From positions 1,924,501-1,988,500 of the forward strand of contig NC_087083.1 of NCBI RefSeq assembly GCF_026151205.1: DNA of 64,000 bases, read 5' to 3'. A program made the translations under genes and the position numbers. Positions within the stretch are counted from its first letter, which is position 1. Each line of letters opens with the position of its first letter. The notes under the pieces were generated by a model that worked only from the letters and a program-made list of their open reading frames with translations, was not told the origin of the DNA and made no database searches. Shown piece by piece: positions 45,201-58,100 of this stretch. The stretch comes from Bolinopsis microptera (Eukaryota > Ctenophora > Tentaculata > Lobata > Bolinopsidae).

Positions 45201-46475
45201 AAACTTAATTTGGTTACATATTACTTAACTGAAACTTAATTTGGTTATATATTATTTAACTGAAACTTAATTTGGTTATATATTATTTAACTGAAACTTA
45301 ATTTGGTTATATATTATTAAACTGAAACTTAATTTGGTTATGTATTATTTAACTGAAACTTAATTTGGTTATATATTATTTAACTGAAACTTAATTTGGT
45401 TATATATTATTTAACTGAAACTGAAACTTACCACATCTACCGCATGTCAGCTCACATTGTTCCCCATTTTCATCACATTGGCCGTTAAGTTTAATGGTTT
45501 GGCATCTCGTTGAAGTGTATCTGTTCCTACAGGCTTCCAACCCATCTGGCAGTTCCAACTCATCTGGTATTTCCTCTCTATTGACAATTTATTGCAGTTT
45601 TGTTATCTCAAAAGAATTTTTCTGCAGTTACTCCAACCGTAAATACAAATTGATAAGGTTTTACGTTCAGAAATAAGTACGAAGGAACCCCCATAAATCG
45701 TTTAAACGTTTAAGGCAACGATGTTTGCTGAATGATTGGCCGATGGCTTGTCCTTGATCATCAACGTTTACTATTTCTGCTGAAACTTACCGACTAATAT
45801 TTTTGTCGAGACCAAGGTATTTCTCCTTTTCCCAGGTATCCATTGTAGAGAAGAGATTCATTGTTGTTTCGTACTTGCTGTCTCCGCTTTTGTATTCAAT
45901 GTTGTGTATCTTAACCTGAAAAGATTGGTTCAAACTTCTAGCACTAATAACAGCGGATTTAACGTGAAACTATAAACAAATGAAGGATAATGAAATGATA
46001 TAATAGTGTTATTCAGAGTAAGGATAACAGTACACGGGTTGAAAGTAAATGATAAATCCACTAGATGCAGAGCTGGTGAGCCCCTGGCTCATGAATGGGT
46101 CTAGTTTATCCATATATAAACATTTAACAATAACTAAAAGGTGCAGTAGAACTCTATACAGACCTCATTCAGACTTCTCAGAAAATTCCTCTTTTCTTTC
46201 TTTTGCTCTTTACGCTGTGTTTTTTGATCAGCCGAAACAAGCAATCTGGCGCTCTTCAGTCTCGGTCCATAAAGTTTGTTAAACTCATTCCAAGCCGCTA
46301 CGCCATCCAGAGCTGCTATTTTCTTCTTTAACTTCTTACTTATTTTGTTGTTGGTTCTGACTATGAAGGTACCCCCCTGATTGTCTTGAAACGTGTACCG
46401 TCCACTCAGTCCAGTACTCACTTCGGGCAGGAACTGGAGCAAACCTAAATAAAGTAGAGCAAAACAACACTTCAT
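42243..46475 (-). CDS. Secreted cathepsin with ShKT and GCC modules
   Basis: Five exons in agreeing phases (46164-46475, 45791-45915, 45432-45577, 44648-44785, 42243-44401) give 959 residues. Order: signal peptide (MKCCFALLYLGLLQFL), an I29-type propeptide (VKIHNIEYKSGDSKYETTMN), one ShKT domain, then a papain-family C1 domain with Cys in CGSCWTYSA, His in NHVIALVGYG and Asn in EIKNSWGVDWG. After it come one ShKT, GCC2/GCC3-like repeats (CDPGYFLAPG ... TECPEGSRSAAGS) and eight more ShKT domains, ending NACD. The catalytic residues are present, so an active secreted Cys protease is expected. An ShKT between propeptide and catalytic domain is unusual. It lies 1.5 kb upstream of, and codirectional with, the metalloproteinase gene. 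Confidence 0.9.
44899..45428. repeat. 31-bp tandem array at a splice donor
   Basis: About 17 copies of a 31-bp unit containing TTTGGTTATATATTATTTAA lie at the start of intron 3 of the cathepsin gene, beginning within a few bases of the donor. On the minus strand each unit has TTAAGTTTCAG, close to the real donor context GTAAGTTTCAG. The unit therefore looks like a copy of the 5' splice region. Confidence 0.9.
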
Positions 46476-48063
46476 TGCAATGAGAGGAAAAGATAATGAA
46501 TGTTGAATCAGTACAAGATTCGAGTAAGGCTGGAAGTCTAATTCAATTCGAAGACTACAGCTTATATTTCAGCTCAGGGCATTTTTGAGCAGACGGCAAT
46601 TTCGGAATACCTGTGATAAGAGCACTAGGATGTGTTGAGATAATTAAGGTAGATTATATAATAATATGAAAAATATAAACTGAGATTGAAACGATTTGGT
46701 TATTGATCATTTGAAATTGAATAATTCAACGCATACAAAAATTTTACAATTTTAATGAGTGATGCAGCAGAAGAAGCTTTAATAAAAACAAATTTGTTTT
46801 GGATTTTATCGCAGGGTTCTGTACCGACAGATGATGAAGTTAATCAATTGTGTATGAATATTGACTGAACTACTGAACTGCTGTACTGCTCGCTCAGTGC
46901 TCATTAAGATAAGGATTTTGGCAACCATAACATCATGATATTGATGCAGCTCCATTATAGAACTTTTGCATCGCTAGCTAGTATAGGTTGTTTCGGGCAT
47001 TATATCTGCCGATACATTAGAATCATGAAACCTCTTTTTAACTTTAACATTAATATTTACTTTGACCCCAACCCTAATCGGAATCCTAATCGGAACCCAA
47101 TCTACAGAATATACTAAAACACTAGCCCTAACGAAAAATTATACCAACTTTCTTTTATCATGGTTATATTACGTGATTGAGATTACCTGGGGACCTCGAC
47201 AGGCTATCATGTTCATAAACATAAAGTAAACACCGAATATAAAGATTAGGCGGAATGACAGGCTGGTTGTAGGTTTATAACCTACCAGGACGCACGCCGA
47301 GTTGGACTCGTCGACGGTCCTGTATATAGAACAGATATTTTACGAGTATCACCCGTTAACAGGCTGAGCGCGGCCCAGTAAGATTGAGACTGTTTTCGCC
47401 GATATTTCGCCAGGTATACACGTTGTACTTGTATACCTTGTTTCGGCCGCGCAAAAGATAAAACTAAAAGGTATACTATACAACGCGAACGTGTAGCAAC
47501 GTTAGGGGAGCATTTAAACTCTGTATTCAATATTGTATATTCATATGGCCAATGGCCATAATAGTGTTATTTGAAATCAGTGCAGCGTTCAAAAATACAT
47601 CGATTTAAGCATTAAGTTAATGATCAACTTGATCTCAATTACTATAATTGTTTATTGGGGGCCTTTTAAAAGAATAAAAATCTCGAACTTCGATTGAAAA
47701 GTGATTTTTAAACACGCTCGATCTTGAATAAAGAAATTATATGGCAGAATGACAGTGGACAATCTGATAATATGAGGCAAAGCGTCGCCCGCAGTAATAT
47801 AATCTTTTGTCTATTGTGTCACTTGGAGGACGTCGCCTCTTCAACCATCAATAAGAATTATTATTTTTGCTTCACTTCGACATTTGAATTGACGGATGTT
47901 TGATGTTACTCGTTTAAATTTCTTCGAAGTCAGAAGTAGCGCGCGCCGAGCCAAATCATTAACAATGGTTGGAGGACTTCGCCGCTTCGACGCGAACTAG
48001 CATTCTTGCTTCGCATCGTTGCTCTGCTTCGCAGAGCATGAGCAACGATCTCGATGGGTTGAC
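46476..48063. other. Intergenic, no gene recognised
   Basis: Upstream flank of the cathepsin gene. A few short repeats occur (AATCGGAACCC-like at 47075-47105), but I see no coding exon, RNA gene or mobile element with clear ends. Confidence 0.5.
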
Positions 48064-48076
48064 ATCGTCAACCAAC
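48064..48076. repeat. Target duplication, left, of retroposed element
   Basis: ATCGTCAACCAAC here matches 49158-49170 exactly (13 bp). Confidence 0.85.
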
Positions 48077-49157
48077 GCAGGGTGAGAATCCCTGCCACGT
48101 TTTTGGTCAGTTTCGCCGGGGCTCATGTCTTCCCTCGAGGGAGCATTAGTGTCTACAGAAAAACTGACAAATCCTAGCGAAGTCCAATCCGAACCACATC
48201 TTCCATCAGAGGTGGTGCTGGGTCAGCTGGTTACTGAACGGATTGGCCTGGAGAAAGGCATAGTCCTGTTATTCTCAAGTTAACCATAGAGGGGGTCAGG
48301 CGCTGTTCGCTCACGGCTGGTTCTTGGAGCCAACACCCTCAGCCCCACAGAAGTGGGAGCACTGTCGGTGGTAGCTCACCCAGATAACGGACAGTTCTCT
48401 CCTTCTTTCTTCTTGGACTTGCATTGTTGCTGGTGAGACAGCTGGCAACAGTGTTCCATACTGACTGGATCAGATCACACACCAGTCTCATTTCCAGGCG
48501 AACCCACCCCCACTCACTCACTCACTCACACGCCGCCCCCCGGGCCGCTCCAGCTAGTGGATATCTAGCAATTAGTTATTTTCCAGCTAGTGGATATCTA
48601 GCACTTACTCCTTTTCCAGCTAGTGGATAATTAGCACCCAGAAAAACTCCGGTAAACGGAAGCAACATGAACACACAAACAAAGAAAAGTCACACGCGGC
48701 CCAAAATTTCAAATTAAACAAAGAAAGGGTCTTCACAAAACACAAATTTGCTTGGTAGCTTCTTAATGTCAACATTATACCGCGCGCGTCGCAAAGACGC
48801 GCGCAAATAAAGAAATCATAGATTTGGGAAAGAGATACTAGATGCTGAGGTTTGCCCGGTAGGTTCCTGTCTGCTCACTAGAAAAGACAGGGGGCAGCCT
48901 GTTCTAAAAGAGCGCCCGGGAGATCACTTAGGCATGGGTGGTGATCTCCCGAGAACGAGCATTATGACAGTTTTCCTTCGGGAAAACGTCGCTCACCAGG
49001 CTTTATCCTCCGGAGGGTAAGGAGCACTAGCCCATGCCAAGTGCCCGTACCCTATGACACCTACAACTGGAGGGACCCCAATAGACGTTAGTCACCAGAC
49101 GGACGTAGCCTTCCGAGAGGAAGGTAAAGTGGGTGCCCCAACCCAAAAAAAAAAAAA
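48077..49157 (+). mobile_element. Retroposed non-coding element with poly(A)
   Basis: This 1,081-bp unit lies between perfect 13-bp direct repeats and ends in 13-14 A residues (from 49145). That is the mark of LINE-driven target-primed insertion. It starts GCAGGGTGAGAATCCCTGCC, a hairpin-capable end. It contains three CCAGCTAGTGGATATCTAGC-type repeats (48549-48640), a perfect GCGCGCGTC...GACGCGCGC hairpin (48782-48804) and no long frame. It is probably a SINE-like or non-autonomous LINE derivative. I see no clear tRNA-type promoter boxes. Confidence 0.75.
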
Positions 49158-49170
49158 ATCGTCAACCAAC
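49158..49170. repeat. Target duplication, right, of retroposed element
   Basis: ATCGTCAACCAAC directly follows the poly(A) tail and matches 48064-48076. Confidence 0.85.
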
Positions 49171-49462
49171 ATGGCTCATTGCATTGTCGGCATGGTTGAT
49201 GGTTGACTTGATACACGAATTGCATTTCCAATTTCCCTTTTCGCTTGCGAAGAGCTTACCTGTTGGCGTAGTTCTATTAGTACACTCTTCAGTCTTCGTT
49301 ACTGGGCTGAGTAGAGTGTCTGCTGCAGTAGAGTGGGCGGCGCTCACTTTTCATTCCGCAGCAGTTAGGCTTCAATCAATATGTTTATAAACATTTACAT
49401 TATAGCTTCTTGTATCACGTTGCGACCCCCACGGTCGTTTCACTATGGTGTGTTCCTGTAGT

Positions 49463-49527
49463 GTATCGTCCTGACGATACAGGGGGAGCCGCGCACTTCG
49501 TGCGCGGCGGGTCATACAACGTATGAC
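49463..49527. repeat. Three perfect hairpins in 65 bp
   Basis: Consecutive perfect inverted repeats: GTATCGTC/GACGATAC (loop CT, 49463-49480), GCCGCGCAC/GTGCGCGGC (loop TTC, 49488-49508) and GTCATAC/GTATGAC (loop AAC, 49511-49527). Function unknown. Confidence 0.85.
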
Positions 49528-52135
49528 AAATAGCTCCTATGCAAATTTTACCTGGCACACCAGTCCCTGTGCTCTTTTCAAGCTTTGATCTGAGACATAA
49601 GAGAAGCGAGCAAATATAACTACGCCTAGTCCTATATACTGTACTAGCAAGCTAGGTAAGTGCAGTAGCACCGTAGCACGCGCCCGCCGTCGTGAGACGA
49701 TTTGTAGCGCGATGCACTACTGGGTCGCGCCGCGCATCAAATAATTCTTCTCGGTAGATCGGCGAGATGCACCACTGTGCCTCACCGAGCTGCGAAGGAT
49801 TGACATCGTGAATCAAGAGACGATCAGTTCAACTTCATCACGTAGTAGAGAGATGAAGATAGGGATTAAGGGATCATAGGGATAGATGTGAAGAGTCATT
49901 TTATAAAAATGATACACATGCGCTTCCATACCCTAGGCCTATGTAATCTGGGCCGGGGGCTCTTTCTAATTCGCTCGCCCAAAAATTTCACGTGACTTTG
50001 GTTTTATGGTTTTGCAGCCGTACAAAACGGTATTACATAAACCCTAATCCCAAAGCTATCCATAATCCTTACCACAACCGGCCTAACCCTAACCCGAATT
50101 CATGTTTTACTAGCCTGTCACGTGACCAAAACGGTTTTTTGCCCATAACTCTCCAGGGAAGACTTTTCACAAGAATTTTCTTGTAATTTGGGCGAGCGAT
50201 TTAGTAGGAGCGCATCTGGGGTGATTCGGAATAAGAGCTCAAAAATACATCGATTCGAGTTAGTTTCTAGTTCTACTGTATTTTGTATATAATTATATCC
50301 TTCGTAAAAGGCCAGTAAGTGCCGAAACGTCAGGTACACATGTCCGTATTATTTTCCACTTTTGTTATCACATTTGCCTAGTTTCATTTCGTTTTTGTAC
50401 TTTGACTGTCGAGAGCCGTGATGCTCCTTCAAACTAACAAAATCGTTTCAAACTCACGCTCGGCCTTACGCGAGATCTGTTCTACTGTAACAAATCTCAA
50501 AGTTGGAGTGTAGAGTGATGTAATTTTAACACTCTAAGTCTAGTAGATCCAATGTGCCTTTTGAATTGGTGGGGTCAACTTGATATTGTGTCTTATTCTC
50601 AAATAGTTAGAGATAGAAAAAATAATCAAAAATTAGTAGATACACAAAAATTGGTTCACAAAAGTAGGATTGTACAAAATCAGTCGGTTTGATACTATTT
50701 GTATCAATATCAATATCATAAATCGTGTATTTACTTCTCCAATATTGTTACATTTCAAACCTCTTTATTCGTGGTTGTATCAATTTTCGTACACAACTAT
50801 TCCAAACACGGTTAATAAATTTAAAAATTTAATATATAAATTATCAAAACTTTAACTACTTCAGTTTCTAAGCACGTAAAATGTGTGACCATGTAAAATT
50901 CCTTAATAAAAACGGCACCAGAACGCTGATGAGTGTATATTTATACCCGAATTATTAAAAAATAGTACCAAATTCATCAGAAAACGTGATATAAAATGCA
51001 TATTGCATACCTCGTTCGAGATAAATAAGATGATCAAAAATATCAAAACGGTACTGTGAGTATGATGGTACAGTGAGTACTAAATTTTGAAATTAAATGT
51101 ACAAATAATATGAGAACGTTGCCGTTGGGTCACAAATTATTCTTTTTGTCTTTTAACTAGGTTTTGATCCCACATTAAAAATAATTGGTAGTGTGTGGAT
51201 CTACTAATACCACATTATATAGGCAGTACTAATACCATATATTAAAATAGGCAGTATCAAACATAAACGATCAAACTATCGCATCAATTAAACCACAAAT
51301 ATGTATATGTATAATTATGTATTTATAGATCTAAATACTAAATCATTATACGTAATCTACGAACGGTTCGCCATCGCACGAAAAATTCGAAAAATATTTA
51401 AAAAAAGAATATGAAGCAACAAGCCTCTCTGTCCCCAAATCGAGAAATTCTGATCGCTAAAACACACTAAAATATACATAAATTCGTGTTGGTAAAAACT
51501 GAGAAATCCAGATTATATCAAAAAATCTCAAAAACTTTGAAGCTTGAAAATCTAATCGGATTATAATTCAGAGCTCATAAATGTAATTTTTCAGAGAAAC
51601 CGTAACTAAACTTTAACATTTGGTTAAGTTTCCGCCGATGGAGTGTTAATTTTAAAGTAAACGTTGTACTTTAACTGCAATTCTACTTTTTGTATAACAA
51701 ATATCTAGAGGACACTCCATACAGACTTAAATTTATCTTCATATTCGCTATGTGAAACAGAAAAAGGAAAATCCAAATAGGATTCCCATCTTGGGTTAGG
51801 TAATTTATGAAACAGTAAATTAAAATAGCACCTTTTTCATAAAAATCGCGGGAAAATTTTTCAGAACCACAAAACGAGTGCACCCTCTAATCGTATACAT
51901 TCCAGGCCACTATACATCGTATACATTCCACTCTACATTCCACTACATCACATTCTCTATTATAAACTACTGGCACCAACTCGTGATGCTCATACCAGAA
52001 CCGTCACATTCCAAACATACAAAAAGCACACACCGCATTTAAAATTAACAAGCATCCATTATTATCCACTTAACCAATTAGCTCACTGAATAGTTTTATA
52101 ACTGCTCAACTAATTGACCAATTAAAAGTTCAAGT
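49528..52135. other. Intergenic, no gene recognised
   Basis: Downstream flank of the kinase gene. The DNA is A+T-rich with no exon, RNA gene or element that I can support. Short frames here (49992-50186, 50118-50339, 51683-51883) show no family features. Confidence 0.5.
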
Positions 52136-55100
52136 TCAAGTATTGAGATCGTCGTACAGGGGATTTCCCAGGACAGCCGAGCGGTATGTACCGCTGTGTT
52201 TAGCGACAAAATCCTCCTGGGACAGGACCTTCTTCTTCCCGAAGAAGTTAATCTTCCGTTTCTTCTTGGTGGCAGAAGTAGATCTGCTATCCAGGGAGTT
52301 CAGAGATTTCCCGTGATGAAGATTTGGGGACGAAGCAGTCGGCTCCGGGTCACTCAATGTCCGGTTGAGCGGCATCATAGCCTGGTGATAGAGACAAGTG
52401 GTTAACATTTCGTTAACACGTGGTTAACATTTGGTTAACGTTTCGTTAACACGTGGTTAACACGTGGTTAACACGTGGTTAACACGTGGTTAACATGTAG
52501 TTAACACGTGGTTAACATTTGGTTAACATTTCGTTAACACGTAGTTAACATGTGGTTAATGGTAGAGGCCACTTTTTTATATTATATCTAAACTTTTGCT
52601 GGAAATGAAAGGTTTTTACGACAGCGATAAAATTATCAAACTACAACACTACAAATCTATTACAATTATTGAGGATGTAACAAAAGGTATAATGTTGATT
52701 AAGATGGGTTCTAATCCCCCTCCATCATCAACTGGAGTTTCAATTTGTCAAAATGCACTTTTGAAACTACATTTTAGTCAGAGAAAACATGTTTACTTTT
52801 TGTTGATTAAATTCAACCATGTTTCAGTACTAAAGTATCTGTAGAAATGTCTAGAATATTATCTGAGGTTATACTGGAAACAATACCTCATTGCTGAAGG
52901 CCCGGGGTCTGGGTAACGATAGCTGCTCGCTTGACAACAGGGCGGGGTCTGCTCTTGGGGCTGTGGGAGAACGCTTTGGTGTCAGTTAGATATATGTTCA
53001 ACACTATCAACACTCACAGACACACTGTTAGATATATGTTCAACACTATCAACACTCACAGACACACTGTTAGATATATGTTGAACACTATCAACACTCA
53101 CAGACACACTGTTAGATATATGTTCAACACTATCAACACTCACAGACACACTGTTAGATATATGTTCAACACTATCAACACTCACAGACACACTGTTAGA
53201 TATATGTTCAACACTATCAACACTCACAGACACACTGTTAGATATATGTTCAACACTATCAACACTCACAGACAAACTGTTAGATATATGTTCAACACTA
53301 TCAACACTCACAGACACACTGTTAGATATATGTTCAACACTATCAACACTCACAGACACACTGTTAGATATATGTTCAACACTATCAACACTCACAGACA
53401 CACTGTTAGATATATGTTCAACACTATCAACACTCACAGACACACTGTTAGATATATGTTCAACACTATCAACACTCACATACACACTGTTAGATATACG
53501 TTATTGTAATACTCAGTAAGTCTATAGCTTAGTAAAGTATAGATTTTGGTTCTCAGTCATTTGGTCCTCAAAAAATGCATCATTATTCAAAAATACTCTC
53601 GACTAGACTGTATGTCTTTTCAATATAATATAACCTACACGACACGTCAAGACTTTCATTCCAGCAGGCAACAAACAAAAATATACGTAAAACAGAAACT
53701 GAAAGTGAAATAGGAAACGGTTCAAAAGTGGAATTTAATACTACTTACTTTTTGCTCGAGCTACTTTGCTGCTTTTGCCAGCTTTATTGTTTGTCTGGTC
53801 GGTTGGTATTTGATCCAGTCTGGGAGAAACAGTAATTCACCAATCAATTAATCAATTAATCTATTAATATATTAATACTAGGTGAATTGATCATTAAATA
53901 TCAAAATTTGTTGGATACTAAAAACGCAAAATTAAAAAAAAATAAGATACCAAAAGGGCAAAATTCCACTGATAATAACGATAGGGAACTGCTTTAGCCA
54001 CCTTATTAAGACCACATTTTAAGAAATTCTCCAACGAAATTCATCTATATTTTCAAAAAAAGAAGCCCTAACCCAGGATAGCACAATACAGTATTTAAAC
54101 TATGGTTCACATTTTCACAAACACTGAAGTCATGAGTCTCACTATCTAGCTTGAGATCAAGAACCCATTTGTAAGCCACAATTCACGTGATATTAAACTA
54201 AAAATGTAGACATTTCCCCCGCATTTTGGGGGAAGGGAAGTTTACGGCAAATCGAGATTTTACTGTACCTGGTTTGCGAGCTACCCTTGTCCCTTAAACT
54301 CAGTTTCAAAAACTCATCTTCACCTGGGGCTGGCTCAAAAGGGTTGTTCGACCAACCTGAAGAAATTAGTGAACTGTAGCTGTATTGTGTGTAATTAGTG
54401 AACTGTAGCTGTATTGTGTGTAATTAGTGAACTGTAGATGTATTGTGCGTAATTAGTGAACTGTAGATGTATTGTGTGTAATTAGTGAACTGTAGCTGTA
54501 TTGTGTGTAATTAGTGAACTGTAGCTGTATTGTGTGTAATTAGTGAACTGTAGCTGTATTGTGTGTAATTAGTGAACTGTAGCTGTATTGTGTGTAATTA
54601 GTGAACTGTAGCTGTATTGTGTGTAATTAGTGAACTGTAGATGTATTGTGTGTAATTAGTGAACTGTAGCTGTATTGTGTGTGTGTGTATGTGTTTACAA
54701 ATCAAAGAATAGTCGTCAATCGAAACATCTGAACTAATTATGATGCACTTATTGACTGTTATCTGAATTACATACAAAATTACAATAGGAAAGACATAAT
54801 ATTCTAAAATTAAATTGGCTCAATTCCAAAAACAGAGACACGGTGCTGGAAGATTATCTGGCTGGCATTGAGCCATGTTTTTAGAGAAGTATAGCCAGTA
54901 GTGTAAGTGAGCTGGTACAAAAGAAAGAGAAACTGAAGGATCACATGATTTAATCGCTTTATCCACCTGACTTACCACTCTCTTCAAAATTTGTCTGAAA
55001 TGGGATATCGTCAGGAAAACGTGGGTTATCTCTTGGGTGGTATAATTAAATGGACTACAAGGCAGCTTGTGCTTTCAGATAAAATCAACAAGATCTCACT

Positions 55101-58100
55101 CTATCCTAACTATTAAACTGCTCCTCGATCATTATGCTATTAATAGAAATTATTCCAATAAGTACCTTCAGGAATGAAAGTTACATAGCCATTATGCATA
55201 GTTTATGCTTTTAAAGCTGTTCGGGATAGCATAGTGGTAGAATACTGCTTACGACGCATGCTTTCCACATGGCATTATGACGTCTTAACATCGTGTAGTG
55301 ACGTCATAACATCGTGTAGTGACGTCATAACATCATGTAGTGACGTCATAACATCGTGTAGAGACGTCATAACATCGTGTAGTGACTTCATAACATCGTG
55401 TAGTGACGTCATAACATCGTGTAGTGACTTCATAACATCGTGTAGAGACGTCATAACATCGTGTAGTGACGTCATAACATCGTGTAGTGACTTAATATAA
55501 CACATGCTACTCACGCTCCAGATTTTACATGTTATTTTACTTTTCTACAAGCCATACATACATGCAGGACATCTAAATCATATCTAGATATTGTGTTATA
55601 TGTTGATTGCTATACACTGATACATTTACCACTACAGCCATCGTATATCCTCAATTAGGAACTTGGATTTGATAACAACTGAGCAAGAGTCACGCACCCA
55701 ATATTTTACAGTCAACAGATGTCGTGGCCACTTTTTAGTAATATTTTATTTGAACTACAGTTATCATCAGACAGAATTTTTAACGAAGAAATCATTCTTC
55801 AATGGCTGCGTGACTCTCTACTCAAAAATAAAACCTGGAAATATGGCGGCAACCGGACGAACCTCACTGCCGTAAGATAACCCACTTCGGTACACAGGGT
55901 TGTTGACGCCCTCCTCCCTACTGGTGGCGGCGCTGCGTGGTAGTCTTGCTGGAGTGGGTGCTACGCTGCGCAGTGGTCCCGCACCGCTTGACAACTGACC
56001 CGCGCTGCTACTCATCTCGTAGCTCCTCTTTTCCTCCTCCCACAAGAAAGGATTACTCATCGGGTTGGAAATATTCTTGAGGAAAGTGGTGTCCGATTTG
56101 GCACGAGAGTGACCCCGGCGACTAACAACCTTGTGGGAGGGAGAGGCAGGGGGTGGCGGTAGAAAGACCAGCGGAGAGGTAGTGGAGAGGGGAGTCGCTG
56201 GGGTGGCTGGCGGGGGTCTTTGGTGCTGTAGAAAGACAGTCAAACTAAGGTTGTTCCGTCAAGTCTAATGTGTTTCCTCTTCATGCTGTGCCTTTTGCTC
56301 ACAAAACGCCTCCTATTCCCAAACGGCTTGTATAAAAATGCACTTTTTTGAGGTCACAATCAAATTTTAGAGTTCCTAAATCATGTCATCGGATTAGAAA
56401 AGAGTCAGAATTGTGCTTTTGTAAATGTGCTTGAAAGCACTGTCACTCTTATAATTCACCAGAGTAAGAAATGTAATTGTATTCACGATTCCATGCTCTA
56501 TACTCAAGAAGTCACCAAACAGGGAGAAGGACATGTTTTGATCAGAAAAAGACACAACAGAGAGACGATTTATGGGTGTCAGTGTACGTCGGTCAGATAA
56601 CATGCTGTATTACTACTATGCATTATAGTCGCATCATAGTCGCACTCATAGCAGTTTGCACAGTCACATTACAGGTATACTCTATATACGGTCTAGTCAT
56701 GCCTGGGTCTAGATGCATCATGCAGTTCAACGTTAAGCCCGTTTGTATTCAAAACATAACTTCATTAGTTGATAAAACTGGTAGGATAACCCGCATGGAT
56801 TCCCCTGGGATATCCAATGAATTCGTTCGAATGTTACTAATTAGGAGTTAACAAGACTTAACGTTGAACCGATCAGGCCAGAAAAGACTTGTACATTTAG
56901 CACTCATACCAGGTATTAAGAAACGAACATGAGACAAGCTATTGGTTTATTTAACTTACAGGGCTGGCGTTGGCAGAGGATGTACTTCCCCAGGGATCTT
57001 CACCTTTGGTCAGCTGAAAATAAAGAGTCGTGTCATTCATTTAATTTTGCTACATTTATAAGACATGGAAGAGTATAGGATGTAAAGGCGTGCTGTTCAA
57101 GTGAAAATGGATAAAACTTAGACATTCAACGTTGTAACTGGGATATGACTAGAAGCCAAATTGGGCTGATTTTTACCCACGATCTTCAAAAATGTGAGCA
57201 CGAAAATTTTAACCTAGTTACAGATAAGCGGTAAGTTTTGATGTCGAAAAAATAATTATGATTTTAGAGACATTGGCAAGAGAACAACCTGCGGACTAGA
57301 ATGAAGGCTGTGTCGCTTTACTCTGACTTCTAAATCATTAGTGTCACGTGACGTCATCACACTATCACGTGATGTCATCGTTATGTCACGTGAGGGCGCG
57401 GCGTGATCTCGTGATAAAGCAGTTTCGGGGGGTGCTATAAGTAAGACTTCGCTCGGTTTGTTGATAGCTCGAGGTCGAGATCTTGATTTGACCGTGGAAC
57501 TGTCCTCATTCGGAGTGGCTGGTTCCACGCTGGGTTGCAAGATTGTTGGGTTTGAAACTAAAAAAATATGTTAAGTTTACAGAGGATGGGAGGTAATTCG
57601 ATATATTTTGGATGTTTCTACACTCTACAGTCTACATTAAATAATTGAATAGCAGTAGAACATAATATTATAATATAACATACTGTTTGTTGGTATGGTC
57701 TTGAGTAACTAGCGCAGGTTGGACCCGTTTGATTGAAGGAGCCGGCTGCACCACCTCTTTTAAGGAAGCAGGGACTTGCTCTTTACTTTTCACCTCATCG
57801 TTCTAAATTAGAGGCGGGTTATGGTACTGTACCTACAAAATCAGCAGACAAATAACCTTTTAGTTTTAACGGTTGAAATATATATATTACATAAACTTAA
57901 AGGATGAAAATGATGCTGAAATTGTCATTTATACTCACCTTCAATCGTGAGATGATCTGTCTTGCATTTAATCTATCAGAAGGATTAACTTTCAACGTAT
58001 CTCCTGAAACGAAATATCTTTGTGGCACGGACTGTTGAATGACAATGTACAATGTACAATGTACGGTTTCCTTTCAATAGATGACGGTACCCATGAGAAG

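Noticed and set aside
47040-47115. Telomere-like CCCTAATCGG words
   Set aside because: Only a few irregular copies, not a TTAGGG array; no sign of a chromosome end.
52931-53509. Long open frames on both strands (192 and 167 residues)
   Set aside because: They exist only because the 42-bp repeat is a multiple of three. The text is a 14-residue repeat and lies in a kinase intron.
55216-55290. tRNA gene
   Set aside because: Only an A-box-like 5' half is present; there is no B box, anticodon arm or matching acceptor stem.
55234-55514. Open frames of 88 and 79 residues on both strands
   Set aside because: They are translations of the 21-bp repeat with no coding texture.
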